This document shows positions 25,150 through 33,318 of a stretch of 36,151 nucleotides of DNA, one piece after another. The DNA is from Pirellulaceae bacterium (GTDB taxonomy: Bacteria > Planctomycetota > Planctomycetia > Pirellulales > Pirellulaceae). The stretch lies in the NCBI GenBank assembly GCA_028066335.1, contig JALCBQ010000014.1, positions 1-36,151 on the forward strand. Reading direction: 5' to 3'. The notes below the pieces were generated by a model. It saw only the letters and a list, made by a program, of their open reading frames with translations, did no database searches and was not told the DNA's origin. A program made the position numbers and the translations under genes. The stretch's first letter is position 1, and the number at the start of each line of letters is the position of its first letter.

Positions 25150-25821
25150 ATGAATCAACCAACCGATGAAATATTGTTACCTCCCAATTTTTTATTTCGC
25201 TTTGGCGCGGATGTAAAACCATTTTCTGGAAAGTGGGGTAAAAACGGTGTTACCCTTGGCGAGTCATTCGTCTTGCCAAATTTTTCTCATCTAGAGGGAC
25301 GGACCGAATATGCTCAGCTGGAGCTTGGCTGGTCTGAAGAAGGGCTTGCTTTTCACACCAAGGTCACGGGGAAAGAAAAATCACTTTGGTGTCGGGAGAG
25401 TCGCCTTGATGAGTCGGATGGTCTTTTTATTTGGATCGATACCCGTGGGGCGCAAAATATCCACAGGGCTTCTCGGTACTGCCATCAGTTCGCCTTTTTA
25501 CCTGCTGGGGGTGGTACATTACACAAGGAGCCATTGGCTCGTTGGGTGCCCATCCATCGTGCAAAAGAAGATCCAAAGATGATCACAAACGGTGAATTAA
25601 AACTTGTCGCCAAAGTGACGAAAACGGGTTACTCGCTTACCGGCATGATCCCTTCGAATATGCTCACTGGTTACGATCCCGATCAGTTTTCGAGTATCGG
25701 CTTTATGTATGCTCTGGTTGATTCAGAAAAAGGGTGGCAAACGTTCGGGAATGGTCCCGAATTTCCAATTAAAGAGAATCCAACTCTTTGGGGAACCTTG
25801 AACCTAGTTTTGGATGAGTAG
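25150..25821 (+). CDS. DOMON/CBM9-like protein of unknown function
   Basis: 223 residues without signal peptide or membrane segment. The sequence is beta-rich, with the pattern of carbohydrate-binding family 9 or DOMON-like domains: an alternating-strand core around AQLELGWSEEGLAFHTKV, DESDGLFIWIDTRG, then HRASRYCHQFAFLPAGGG and a closing FGFMYALVDSEKG-like strand pair (actual text IGFMYALVDSEKGWQTF). Such domains bind sugars, haem or other ligands, but this protein has no visible export signal, so its ligand may be cytoplasmic. The gene starts 40 bases after uvrA ends and may share its transcript. No catalytic motif is recognisable. Confidence 0.62.
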   Translation: MNQPTDEILLPPNFLFRFGADVKPFSGKWGKNGVTLGESFVLPNFSHLEGRTEYAQLELGWSEEGLAFHTKVTGKEKSLWCRESRLDESDGLFIWIDTRGAQNIHRASRYCHQFAFLPAGGGTLHKEPLARWVPIHRAKEDPKMITNGELKLVAKVTKTGYSLTGMIPSNMLTGYDPDQFSSIGFMYALVDSEKGWQTFGNGPEFPIKENPTLWGTLNLVLDE

Positions 25822-25861
25822 TTTTTTCAGTAAAAGAGGTGTGTCGTTGGTTGAGTATGTG

Positions 25862-27811
25862 CTAATGGTTTTTCCAAAAACTGGGCATAAAGAGTACCAG
25901 AATAACAAAGACCTCAACCCTACCTATCATCATAAGTAAGGTAAAGAGAAGCTTGCTAAAGCTACTAAAGTGGCCATAATTTTGGGTGGCTCCTACAGTT
26001 CCTAGCCCAGGCCCGATGTTGTTGAGAGTCGCTGCAACACCACTGGCACTATCGATGAGCTTGTGTTCTTGCTCCATTGAGGTTCCCCAGGTCGTGTCTG
26101 GTTCCAGGGTAATCACGGCCATCCAGCTATAGATAAAGATAACTAAAATTAAACCAAAGTAGACAAGAATATTTTTTCGCAGCTCTTCCGATTCAATGGC
26201 TCCACCGTTGAGGCGTAATGGTCGAATAACAGTTGGGTGATAAGATTGTTCCATTTCGAGCCGTAAAATCTTAATAAACAGAATGTGTCGGATGACTTTC
26301 ATGCCGCCACCAGTACTGCCAGCACAACCGCCGATAAACATCAACAAGAACAAAACCCCTCGTCCAAAACTGTTCCATTGATCGAAATCAGAGGTTCCAA
26401 ATCCGGTCGTCGTTAAGATCGACGCAACTTGAAAAAGTGAGTTACGGAAGGCATCACTCAATAGTAAACCGGTCGTCGTTGTTCGCTCGCTTTCAAAGTC
26501 ACCATAAAAAAGGCCAAAGAAAAAAACCAGTGTGGTAATTCCAAAGATAATGGCGACATAGGTCCGCCATTCAAAGTCTTTTAGTAGTGCAGCCGGGTTC
26601 TTTAACAAGACAAAATACAATAAGGTAAAGTTTGTTCCTGCCAAAATCATAAAGAGTATAACGACATATTCGATCGCCTCGCCGTAAGGGTGGCCAGATT
26701 TAACAAAGTGTCCTAAGCTATCGTTGTAGGTGCTATAACCACCAGTTGCCATCGTCCCAAACCCGTGGCAAAACGCATCAAAAACGCTCATGCCCAGGCC
26801 CCATAAAAAGATGATCAAAAAGAGATTAAGGCCACAATAGAGTGCTGCAAAAACCCAGGCCGTATGTTGCATTCTTTCGGCTGAGCCCTCTTTGGTTGGG
26901 CCTGGCATTTCAGAACGCATAAGCGCTTTTCCGGCTGAACCCTGACCCAAAATCGCTACAAAAAGAACGATAATCCCCAAGCCTCCCAAAAAATGGGTAC
27001 TGCTACGCCAGAACAGGATTGAGTGTGGAACGAGGTAGGGGTCTTCAAGCTCAGAAATAACAGTCGCACCCGTTGTACTAAAACCGGACTGTGATTCAAA
27101 AAGGGCATCGACAAAATTCATAGAGACCCATCGTACTCGAATGTTCGAATACCGCTCGTTCCGATCAGCAACCTCTTGAAGATCATCGGGGGGTATATAG
27201 ATCGTCTCTTTCCAGTCAGGCTTTCGTTTGAAAAGATCTGTCAACGTTTTTAACACGTCGATAGAAGGTATGTTGTTTGGGAGTTTTTCTTGCTCAAGCT
27301 GTCGATCGACATTTTGTTGAAGAGTTGCGGGGGTAAGGCCTCGGGAGCCAGCATCGGAGATTTGCCGAAGAACGATCCTTTCTGCTTGACTGATCCCCTC
27401 CTGAGGTTGCCAATGCGCAAAGAGTCCGTCTTCTTTATAAGTAAGAATTTGCTGCTCACCGATGTATCTTAGTGAACTTCCTTTTCCTGTATTACTCAAC
27501 CAAAATGGCAAAGCCCCCAAAACAGTTGCCATCATCCAGCTGAGGCCAACAACAGCCATGGCCTCTTTTCTGTAGAGTCGCCCCTTCGTATTGCGACCAA
27601 GGAATAAAAGGATTCCACCGACAAGGCCGCAAATGCCGATACTCGCAAGGAGTGCAAAGAAACCACCACGCTCAAACCCAAGGGGGGGGCCTGTATCAAG
27701 ACTGTGTCGATAGCCAAGAGCCGGAAAGGCCCAAGGAAGGCTAAAGGCCATCACTCCTCCAATAAGGAGAGCGACAATGCCGAGTAATCGGGCAAGGAGT
27801 GGAAGGTTCAT
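25862..27811 (-). CDS. trkH: TrkH-type potassium uptake channel subunit with extracytoplasmic insertion
   Basis: 649 residues, with about ten membrane segments. The four selectivity-filter loops of the Trk/Ktr family are present in order: SGFSTTGATV, FGTMATGGYS, ILTTTGFGTSDF and NNIGPGLGTVG. It forms the K+-conducting subunit in the inner membrane, gated by TrkA, encoded just upstream with 106 bases between. It is about 160 residues longer than E. coli TrkH. Most of the excess lies between the hydrophobic ALPFWLSNTGKG and NFVDALFESQSG, that is, in the loop just before the first filter (about residues 107-235). That loop is polar and helical. The convergent DOMON-like gene ends 40 bases from this stop. 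Confidence 0.9.
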   Translation of the reverse strand: MNLPLLARLLGIVALLIGGVMAFSLPWAFPALGYRHSLDTGPPLGFERGGFFALLASIGICGLVGGILLFLGRNTKGRLYRKEAMAVVGLSWMMATVLGALPFWLSNTGKGSSLRYIGEQQILTYKEDGLFAHWQPQEGISQAERIVLRQISDAGSRGLTPATLQQNVDRQLEQEKLPNNIPSIDVLKTLTDLFKRKPDWKETIYIPPDDLQEVADRNERYSNIRVRWVSMNFVDALFESQSGFSTTGATVISELEDPYLVPHSILFWRSSTHFLGGLGIIVLFVAILGQGSAGKALMRSEMPGPTKEGSAERMQHTAWVFAALYCGLNLFLIIFLWGLGMSVFDAFCHGFGTMATGGYSTYNDSLGHFVKSGHPYGEAIEYVVILFMILAGTNFTLLYFVLLKNPAALLKDFEWRTYVAIIFGITTLVFFFGLFYGDFESERTTTTGLLLSDAFRNSLFQVASILTTTGFGTSDFDQWNSFGRGVLFLLMFIGGCAGSTGGGMKVIRHILFIKILRLEMEQSYHPTVIRPLRLNGGAIESEELRKNILVYFGLILVIFIYSWMAVITLEPDTTWGTSMEQEHKLIDSASGVAATLNNIGPGLGTVGATQNYGHFSSFSKLLFTLLMMIGRVEVFVILVLFMPSFWKNH

Positions 27812-27917
27812 TGATTTGTTTTAGGAAAGTTACTGCCTAAGGAAGCAATGCTGTAATATCCATAACGGAATGAAACGGAAACGCCAGAGAAAACGTAAAG
27901 GAACGGTCAGAGGTGAG

Positions 27918-29258
27918 CTAACTGTTAAATAATTGTTCAACATCAAAGAGATAGTCTTCATCAATAAGGGCAATAACACGTTGGCCCTCTTTGAGGCGAT
28001 CATCGGCACCAGGGACGTGGACAAAGTCTTCTTGTAGAACAGCAGCGATAAGGCACTGTTTAGGTAGGGGTAAATTTGCCAGCGACATCTGGGTTGCCCG
28101 GGTATTTTCGCGTACTTCTAACTCAAAGACTCCAATATTTCCACCGGGAAGGCTTGTCTTGGAAATGACCGCCCCCTCGTTGAGAAAGCCCAAGATCTCT
28201 TTGGCCATAACTTCTCTCGGGCTAACAGCGACATTAATACCGAGTTTGTTGACAATACTGGCGTAGTCAGGGCGGCTAACAATCGCCATGATTGAAGGGA
28301 CGCCTAGGTCATGTGCCTCGACACCGGCCATAATATTATTTTCATCATCACCGGTACATGCAACATAAACATCGGCAAGAGGTATACGCTCTTCTTCGAG
28401 GACTTGCCGCCGAGTTGCGTCGACATGCAAAACCGTAGCATGCTTTGGAAGGTGGGCAGCAAGAAATTCGCACCGTGAGCGATCTTGTTCCAGAAGAAGA
28501 ATTTTATGCTTTTCTGCCGAAAGTGCCTGGGCCAGGTGGTAACCCGTTTCGCCACCACCCCCAATTGCTATGGTTTGCTTCTGAGTTCTGCCTCGGACAA
28601 ATAGGTCATAATTCTCCTGGATATCTTCATGGCGACCAATCAGGGTAATGCGATCACCTTGTTTCAGTTTATCCTCGGCGCCGGCAATCCACATTTTTTC
28701 ATCCCGTAAGATCGAGCCGATACGGACCGAGGCAGATAGCTGGATCTCTTTGAGCGGTTTTCCCAGGACTTTGGCGTTGTTGGCAATGACGATATCTTGA
28801 ACCTCAAGAGCACCACGGGCAAACTGCTCCATCACGACCGACCCCGGATTATGGATGCTCCGTGCAAGCTCGACTGCCGAGAGATGCTCCAGACTTAGCA
28901 TCCGATCAATATGAAAGTGGCGTTGATAGTCGAAGGTACTCAAGTCTCGAAAGATAGGGGCATAAACCCTTGATATGCAACGCCTTGCGCCCATTGCTTT
29001 TGACATGCTGGCAGCAACGATGTTGACTTCATCACTTCCGGTAACTGCCAGACAAACATCGGCACCTAGAACACCAGCCTGAAAATGGATCGACGATTCA
29101 GCTGCCGAACCGCAGATTCCACGGACGTCAAGTGCTTCGTTAAGTCGGGCAATATGCTCGGGGTTTGTGTCGACAATAGTAACGCTATGTTTATGCTGGC
29201 AAAGGAGTTCTGCAATCCAAGTGCCGATCGTTCCCGCACCAAATATAATGACTCTCAT
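27918..29258 (-). CDS. trkA: TrkA, NAD-binding regulatory subunit of potassium uptake
   Basis: 446 residues, with the standard TrkA architecture of two RCK_N/RCK_C pairs. The first Rossmann loop is GAGTIGTWIAELL (from residue 7) with IVDTNPE ending strand 2. The second is GGGGETGYHLAQAL (about 233) with LLEQDRS. RCK_C domains follow at about 130-215 and 365-446 (VPGADDRLKEGQRVIALI). It binds NAD(H) and nucleotides in the cytoplasm and gates TrkH, whose gene lies directly downstream. E. coli TrkA is 458 residues, so the length is normal. GAAG lies a few bases before the ATG. Upstream is a spacer of 127 bases with a short hairpin, so trkA probably has its own promoter. Confidence 0.93.
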   Translation of the reverse strand: MRVIIFGAGTIGTWIAELLCQHKHSVTIVDTNPEHIARLNEALDVRGICGSAAESSIHFQAGVLGADVCLAVTGSDEVNIVAASMSKAMGARRCISRVYAPIFRDLSTFDYQRHFHIDRMLSLEHLSAVELARSIHNPGSVVMEQFARGALEVQDIVIANNAKVLGKPLKEIQLSASVRIGSILRDEKMWIAGAEDKLKQGDRITLIGRHEDIQENYDLFVRGRTQKQTIAIGGGGETGYHLAQALSAEKHKILLLEQDRSRCEFLAAHLPKHATVLHVDATRRQVLEEERIPLADVYVACTGDDENNIMAGVEAHDLGVPSIMAIVSRPDYASIVNKLGINVAVSPREVMAKEILGFLNEGAVISKTSLPGGNIGVFELEVRENTRATQMSLANLPLPKQCLIAAVLQEDFVHVPGADDRLKEGQRVIALIDEDYLFDVEQLFNS

Positions 29259-29360
29259 GAGATTACTTCAAAAGCCCTAACATGGAAAATTTAAAGAAGC
29301 CTGCTTCGTCAACACAGCCACAACCTCCCCAAAAAAGAATCACCAAATTCACTAAGTTAC

Positions 29361-29383
29361 TACCCATAAACAGTTTATGGATA
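29361..29383. terminator. Short perfect hairpin between the small membrane gene and trkA
   Basis: CCATAAA (29364-29370), loop CAG and TTTATGG (29374-29380) form a 7-pair stem that can be extended with one mismatch. It begins 3 to 6 bases after the stop of the small membrane-protein gene on the minus strand. It lacks a clear T run, so the terminator call is weak. Confidence 0.35.
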
Positions 29384-29385
29384 GT

Positions 29386-29604
29386 TTAGAGTCCCCATGA
29401 AAGAAAGAACGTAATTATAAATAGCACACCTAGGCAGCTACTAATCCAAATCCCAAATCGTACCGAGTGGTGCAAAATGGGGCCGGTTTCCTCATGGCGG
29501 GTGGCACCATAGACGAGGCTAATTGTTACCACCAAAGGCAAAAGATACACCAAATGAGGTATCGTAATTACCGCTAATGTGGGTAGAAAAAATGGTGAAA
29601 ACAT
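29386..29604 (-). CDS. Small two-span membrane protein of unknown function
   Basis: 72 residues from the ATG at 29604; an in-frame TTG at 29619 would add five residues and would sit 5 bases after the upstream stop. Two hydrophobic spans (about residues 5-34 and 48-70) flank a short polar segment with ATRHEETGPILHHSVR, suggesting a hairpin in the inner membrane. I do not recognise the family. It is arranged tandemly behind the larger membrane-protein gene (20-base gap), so the two are likely one transcript and may act together. The intact frame, spacing and coherent hydropathy support a real gene. Confidence 0.6.
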   Translation of the reverse strand: MFSPFFLPTLAVITIPHLVYLLPLVVTISLVYGATRHEETGPILHHSVRFGIWISSCLGVLFIITFFLSWGL

Positions 29605-29624
29605 AGCAGTTATTGGCAAAAACG

Positions 29625-30176
29625 TTACGTTTTTCCCCCTTTTTTGGAAGGAATCGGGGTCAAAACAGGTCCTGAGACGGCATCAAAAATTGCCAGGTAG
29701 TTCAGAAGGCCGGCGACCATCACAAACAAAATGGCGATGTCGTAGTTGGGGGCATATTCCTCTTGCCAACGCATAAGATCGTCTCTCCCCTCCTGTCTAA
29801 TTGGTGGGGCCATAAATTCGACAAAGTAATTTCCTTTATGACCATTTTCGGTCGAGATCGCTCGTTGGAAAAAAGCTGGGAAGGTCGGGCCACCAGCTCC
29901 GGCCTGGCAGGCAAACCGCCAAAAATTTTCTTCACCAGGAACGGCTGCGTAGACGGCATGAGAGCCACTTAACGCAATGCCAATGGCAAAGTTGACCAGA
30001 ACGCAGGACATAAAGATCCACCCTTTGAGCTTGCGGCCCTGGTACAGATGTCCCCCACCGGGCCACAGCCAGGCAAGAAAACCGGCCAAAACCTGATTGC
30101 CAAGATAGACCTCAACCGAAGCGATCTCTTCCTCTGGCGGTGAAGATTTAGTTCCGTTTTTCTGCGCAGGTGTCAT
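29625..30176 (-). CDS. Membrane protein with TM2-like PGGGHLYQGR motif
   Basis: 183 residues. After a polar N-terminus of about 28 residues comes LAGFLAWLWPGGGHLYQGR, which resembles the TM2-type motif (small residues, Pro-Gly-x-Gly-His-x-Tyr, Gly-Arg). A second span around residues 50-66 follows. The middle is polar and a last span lies at about 145-165 (ILFVMVAGLLNYLAIFDAVSG). The C-terminus is basic. I believe a planctomycete-restricted family (possibly DUF6677) looks like this, but cannot confirm it. Role unknown. Its promoter candidate lies at 30223-30251 and the 72-residue membrane gene follows directly. Confidence 0.68.
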   Translation of the reverse strand: MTPAQKNGTKSSPPEEEIASVEVYLGNQVLAGFLAWLWPGGGHLYQGRKLKGWIFMSCVLVNFAIGIALSGSHAVYAAVPGEENFWRFACQAGAGGPTFPAFFQRAISTENGHKGNYFVEFMAPPIRQEGRDDLMRWQEEYAPNYDIAILFVMVAGLLNYLAIFDAVSGPVLTPIPSKKGGKT

Positions 30177-30691
30177 TAAATTTTTACTAAACCTAAATCG
30201 TTAAAATGGCTTTCCAAGGCACATTCTACCTCTTTACCGACTACTTGACTAGGTCAAACCCCCATTTCCAATAAATGGGAAGTTATCTGTTTAGGAAGGG
30301 GCAGAAGCTAGAGGATCTAGGCGGATCTATGCCCTATTATTTCGAGAAATCAAATATTCTAGATAGCGTTGTTGCCTTCTGATTCCTGAAGAAAGAGGAC
30401 GACTTAGGTTGGAAAAAAGAGGGAAGCCTATTTTCGATGCTTAACGCGAATTTTTATCTATAAAAAGGGGGGCTAGCCTCTCATTATGGAAATCTCAAAA
30501 TGTTCATTTTCTGCCTGAAATGACCACCTTGGTTTCTAGGGAGATGTCAGAGTTACCACATAGTTTTAGAGAAGCCACTTACGGTAAAAGAATTGTTGGT
30601 ATATGTAGTCAAGGAACGAAGACGACTTTTTATTTTTAATTCCTAATGAAAAGTTGTCGAGAAACTGGGGCCCTAAAGAACTTTGAACATA
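30177..30691. other. Long non-coding stretch upstream of the TM2-like membrane gene
   Basis: 515 bases without a credible gene. Near the right side of the membrane-protein gene are a promoter candidate (30223-30251, minus) and two dyads: TTGACTAGGTCAA at 30245-30257 and CCCATTT-CCAAT-AAATGGG at 30261-30279. GGATCTA is repeated at 30313-30319 and 30323-30329. The remainder, to the end of the AAA ATPase gene, is AT-rich and featureless to my reading; no tRNA-like or conserved RNA fold was recognised. Confidence 0.5.
30223..30257 (-). promoter_or_regulatory. Possible promoter and overlapping operator-like dyad
   Basis: On the minus strand TAGTCA (30251-30246) and TAGAAT (30228-30223) are separated by exactly 17 bases, about 47 bases before the membrane-protein ATG. 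The -35 lies inside the perfect inverted repeat TTGAC-TAG-GTCAA (30245-30257), a typical operator position. Both hexamers are imperfect. Confidence 0.33.
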
Positions 30692-31594
30692 CTACGTTGT
30701 CAAGTCATCGTGGATAAGAAGTTCTTCATAGACTTTTTGAACCATCTCTTCGTCGATATGGTCAGCTCCACCCTCGGCAGCGACAGCAAGAGAAAGCTCG
30801 GCAAGGTGGTTGATTTTTCGGGGGTTTCCTTCACTGAGGTGGTAAAGGTCTCGGCACGCCTCTTCACTAAAAATGGTAATCGGCCCATCAGGATGGTCTA
30901 AAGGGCGATGGTTTTCCAGTAGAAACTGAAGATAGTCGTAGGTCTCTTCTTCCGAAAAAGGGTCGATATCAATTCGTAGCTGGCACGAATCAATGATTTG
31001 TCGATTCAGGTGAATCAAGCGGTAACTGTTGACTCCTAGTAGAAACGTCGCTCCATTTTCAGAGTAGCTGGCATTGAGGAGTCGTAAAAGTGGCACCTCA
31101 AGTTTTTCGCTCCGATCGAAATCATCTAGGACAAAAATCGGGGCCCATTTATTTTGGCGGGTACGGTAGAGCGCCTGTTCAATCTGTTGCCACAAGATCA
31201 TCGTCCAGCGAGGTAACGAAGAGATTTCTGTCTCGTAGGCAACGGGACAATGGAGCTTTTTCCCAAGTTGACTTAAAAACTCTTCTTCACGTTGGCCATA
31301 GACATTAAGATAATAAACGCCCTGATTACGTCGGTCATCGGCAGGACGTTGCTGGAATTGTTGAAAGAGTGTCGTCTTCCCTGAGCCACTGCTACCGAGG
31401 ACAATCCCTAGTGAGTAACCCATCGTTGCTAGAAATTGTAGGCGAGCCAAGGCTTCACCATGGCTACCACCATCAAAAAATGGTGGCAATGTGTTCGATG
31501 GCTGCAGACTGTGAAGACGGGAGCTTTGATGAAACGGGGAGCTTGTAAAACCCCAGTGATCAAGGTGTGGAAGATTTTTAGTCGGTTGGATCAT
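30692..31594 (-). CDS. ExeA/GspA-like AAA+ ATPase
   Basis: 300 residues from ATG 31594, chosen because GAGGACC sits directly before it; a TTG start 31 codons upstream is unsupported. The N-terminus HWGFTSSPF and the segment GGSHGEALARLQF match the ExeA start (W-G-x-x-x-x-P-F ... H-x-E-A). Walker A is GSSGSGKT (67-74), Walker B is IFVLDDFD (153-160). A sensor-like GVNSYRLI and the NPRKINHLAELSL arginine-finger/C-domain region follow. ExeA-type ATPases help assemble the type II secretin through peptidoglycan; related proteins serve transposition. There is no peptidoglycan-binding domain or membrane span and no type II secretion gene nearby, so the role is open. Confidence 0.78.
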   Translation of the reverse strand: MIQPTKNLPHLDHWGFTSSPFHQSSRLHSLQPSNTLPPFFDGGSHGEALARLQFLATMGYSLGIVLGSSGSGKTTLFQQFQQRPADDRRNQGVYYLNVYGQREEEFLSQLGKKLHCPVAYETEISSLPRWTMILWQQIEQALYRTRQNKWAPIFVLDDFDRSEKLEVPLLRLLNASYSENGATFLLGVNSYRLIHLNRQIIDSCQLRIDIDPFSEEETYDYLQFLLENHRPLDHPDGPITIFSEEACRDLYHLSEGNPRKINHLAELSLAVAAEGGADHIDEEMVQKVYEELLIHDDLTT

Positions 31595-31779
31595 CTGGTC
31601 CTCTTTCTTGGAAAGGCAAAGGGGGGGCTCAATGGAGAGTTCCCTTCTCCCTTTTCGGCTTAAATAGAGGGTGTTCTTGGACGACAATCAACCTGCCAAG
31701 ACAAAATATGGGCATCCAAAAAAATTTTCACTGCAAGATCAATACAATCCACAAAACTTAATGTGATCGATAACAAATT

Positions 31780-32505
31780 ATGAAAGAAGAAAAAATATCT
31801 TCGCTACCCCGCTTTTTTTCACTAGAGAAGCTTGAACTCGACAGGGAAGTGACATTAGATGAATCAGAGAGCCAGCACCTTGCCAAAGCCTTGCGGAAAC
31901 AGGTTGGCCACGAGGTAACCCTCTTTGACGGTACTGGTGGAGAGTACCGTGCAACGATTACCGAAGTTCGAAAGAAAGTAACGACCCTCGTTTGTAACGA
32001 ATATTTTGACATTAACCGGAAAAATCAAAGAAGGCTGACCATAGGTGTTGCTTTACCCAAAGGGGATCGTCAAAAGTGGCTCGTCGAAAAGTTGACCGAG
32101 CTAGGGGTAAGCACCCTTGTTCCACTTTTAACAGAAAGAGGGGTCGCCCAACCGACTGGCAGTGTCCTTGAGAGGTTGACAAAAAATGTCCTTGCCGCTT
32201 GCAAACAGTCGGGAAGAAATATCCCAATGGAGATCCAACCAGCACAGAAATTCAACGATTTTTTAGGAACGGTTGGTATGACCGGAAGTCGATTTTTTGC
32301 ACACCCTGGAGAACGTCAGATTGGGCCAACAGCAGAAGGGCTGGCTGGAGAAGAAGAGGTGGCCTGGGCAATCGGTCCTGAAGGTGGTTTTTCCACCGGT
32401 GAAGTCAAGGAGGCGAAATTCGCCGGTTGGAAACCAGTCTGTCTTGGACCGGTAATTTACAGGATAGAAACGGCGGCGCTCTTGGTCGCCTGTTGGGGGC
32501 AGTAA
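31780..32505 (+). CDS. rsmE: 16S rRNA (uracil1498-N3)-methyltransferase
   Basis: 241 residues. The N-terminal PUA-like half has SQHLAKALRKQVGHEVTLFDG. The C-terminal SPOUT half has ALPKGDRQKWLVEKLTELGV, ACKQSGRN, then AIGPEGGFSTGEV and the knot motif LGPVIYRIETAALL, all standard RsmE landmarks. It methylates uracil 1498 in 16S rRNA at the decoding region, using S-adenosylmethionine. The usual LGxRILRxETA is slightly changed (VIYRIETA). It is divergent from the ATPase gene (185 bases between start codons) and is followed by short tandem repeats that begin right at its stop codon. Confidence 0.92.
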   Translation: MKEEKISSLPRFFSLEKLELDREVTLDESESQHLAKALRKQVGHEVTLFDGTGGEYRATITEVRKKVTTLVCNEYFDINRKNQRRLTIGVALPKGDRQKWLVEKLTELGVSTLVPLLTERGVAQPTGSVLERLTKNVLAACKQSGRNIPMEIQPAQKFNDFLGTVGMTGSRFFAHPGERQIGPTAEGLAGEEEVAWAIGPEGGFSTGEVKEAKFAGWKPVCLGPVIYRIETAALLVACWGQ

Positions 32506-32604
32506 ATTATTAGAAAGCAGTAAATTGTTTGAAAGAGGTCGCAGTTAGACAGAATCCCTAGGCGGAATCCTCCGTTGATCCCTAGACAGAATCCTTCGCT
32601 GGTC
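32500..32604 (+). repeat. Two neighbouring short tandem duplications at the 3' end of rsmE
   Basis: CAGTAAATTATTAGAAAG (32500-32517) is followed directly by CAGTAAATTGTTTGAAAG (32518-32535), 16 of 18 identical; the first copy holds the rsmE stop. Further on, two 24-base units lie back to back at 32557-32580 and 32581-32604 (both start CCTAG and share 19 of 24 bases), with a partial copy before them. Looks like replication-slippage duplication between convergent genes. Confidence 0.7.
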
Positions 32605-32608
32605 GTTC

Positions 32609-33214
32609 TTACTTCGATCCTTTTTTGTCTTTGTCTTCTTTGGAATCTTTTTCTTTCTTTTCAATCGTTCCAAAGAGCAGGCCACCGACCTTGCCATGTT
32701 GCCACGTTCCGGCGTATTGGTTGTCGTGAAACAAAACTCGTGCCCCAAATCCTGAACCGAGACCAGGAAGGGTTAGGTTGTCGAGGGTAATAACGGGGGT
32801 GTTTTCGGCCCATTTTACCTGAAGAGGTAGAGGAAGTGTCACGTCGGTGTTGCCGTATTGAACACGAGTTGTAAAAAGCCAGTAGTCACCCTCATCGAGC
32901 TTTTTGACGCTCTTAATTTCGTATCTCTCAGGACGAAGTTTATCGGTTTTTTGCCCTTTGGTCGTAAAGTTCCCGACCAAGACGACTCCGTCAAGAAGTG
33001 CCTCAAAGTTTTTGTAGTTCTCTTTTTGTTGATCGGTCAGCGGTTTTTGCTGTGCTGATTCTTTGGGAGGGCTTTGCTTTTTCTGGTTGGCTTGACTTGC
33101 CACCTGGGAGTTTGTCTCTGTTGTTTTTTCCTGGGCTATGGTTGGCACTGTCAGGCAGAGGCAACCTATCGCAAAGAGTGAGCTGAGTGTCAGGCGAAAA
33201 GTAACAATGGACAT
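32609..33214 (-). CDS. Secreted protein of unknown function with charged C-terminus
   Basis: 201 residues with a clear signal peptide: a short basic start, a hydrophobic core LSSLFAIGCLCLTVPT and a probable cleavage after TIA. Then comes a Gln/Lys/Ser-rich linker (about 28-65), a compact beta-rich domain of about 115 residues (VLVGNFTTKGQ, YEIKSVKKLDEGDYWLFTTRVQYGN, PLPLQVKWAENTPVITLDN, LFHDNQYAGTWQHG), and a tail of Lys/Asp/Glu repeats. No catalytic motif is seen. I recall similar small periplasmic proteins in planctomycetes but know no function. The start ATG has GAGG eight bases upstream. It lies downstream of the thioredoxin gene on the same strand. Confidence 0.72.
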   Translation of the reverse strand: MSIVTFRLTLSSLFAIGCLCLTVPTIAQEKTTETNSQVASQANQKKQSPPKESAQQKPLTDQQKENYKNFEALLDGVVLVGNFTTKGQKTDKLRPERYEIKSVKKLDEGDYWLFTTRVQYGNTDVTLPLPLQVKWAENTPVITLDNLTLPGLGSGFGARVLFHDNQYAGTWQHGKVGGLLFGTIEKKEKDSKEDKDKKGSK

Positions 33215-33251
33215 CGTCTTTACCTCACAGATGGATTTTTAGAAACAAAAA

Positions 33252-33292
33252 GTAGAGCCACCCTATTTCGAGAAAAATTGTGGCGACCCTAC
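33252..33292. repeat. Imperfect hairpin between the thioredoxin and secreted-protein genes
   Basis: GTAG-A-GCCAC (33252-33261) and GTGGC-GACC-CTAC (33280-33292) can pair with a small internal loop, in the 104-base gap downstream of the thioredoxin gene. No clear T run follows on the minus strand, so it may be a weak terminator or a processing structure. Confidence 0.35.
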
Positions 33293-33318
33293 TATTTAAG
33301 ATGTTTTTAAAGCGAAAT

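Noticed and set aside
30177-30691. Possible RNA gene or riboswitch in the 515-base gap
   Set aside because: No tRNA-like T-loop, no known riboswitch core and no long stable stem could be traced by eye.
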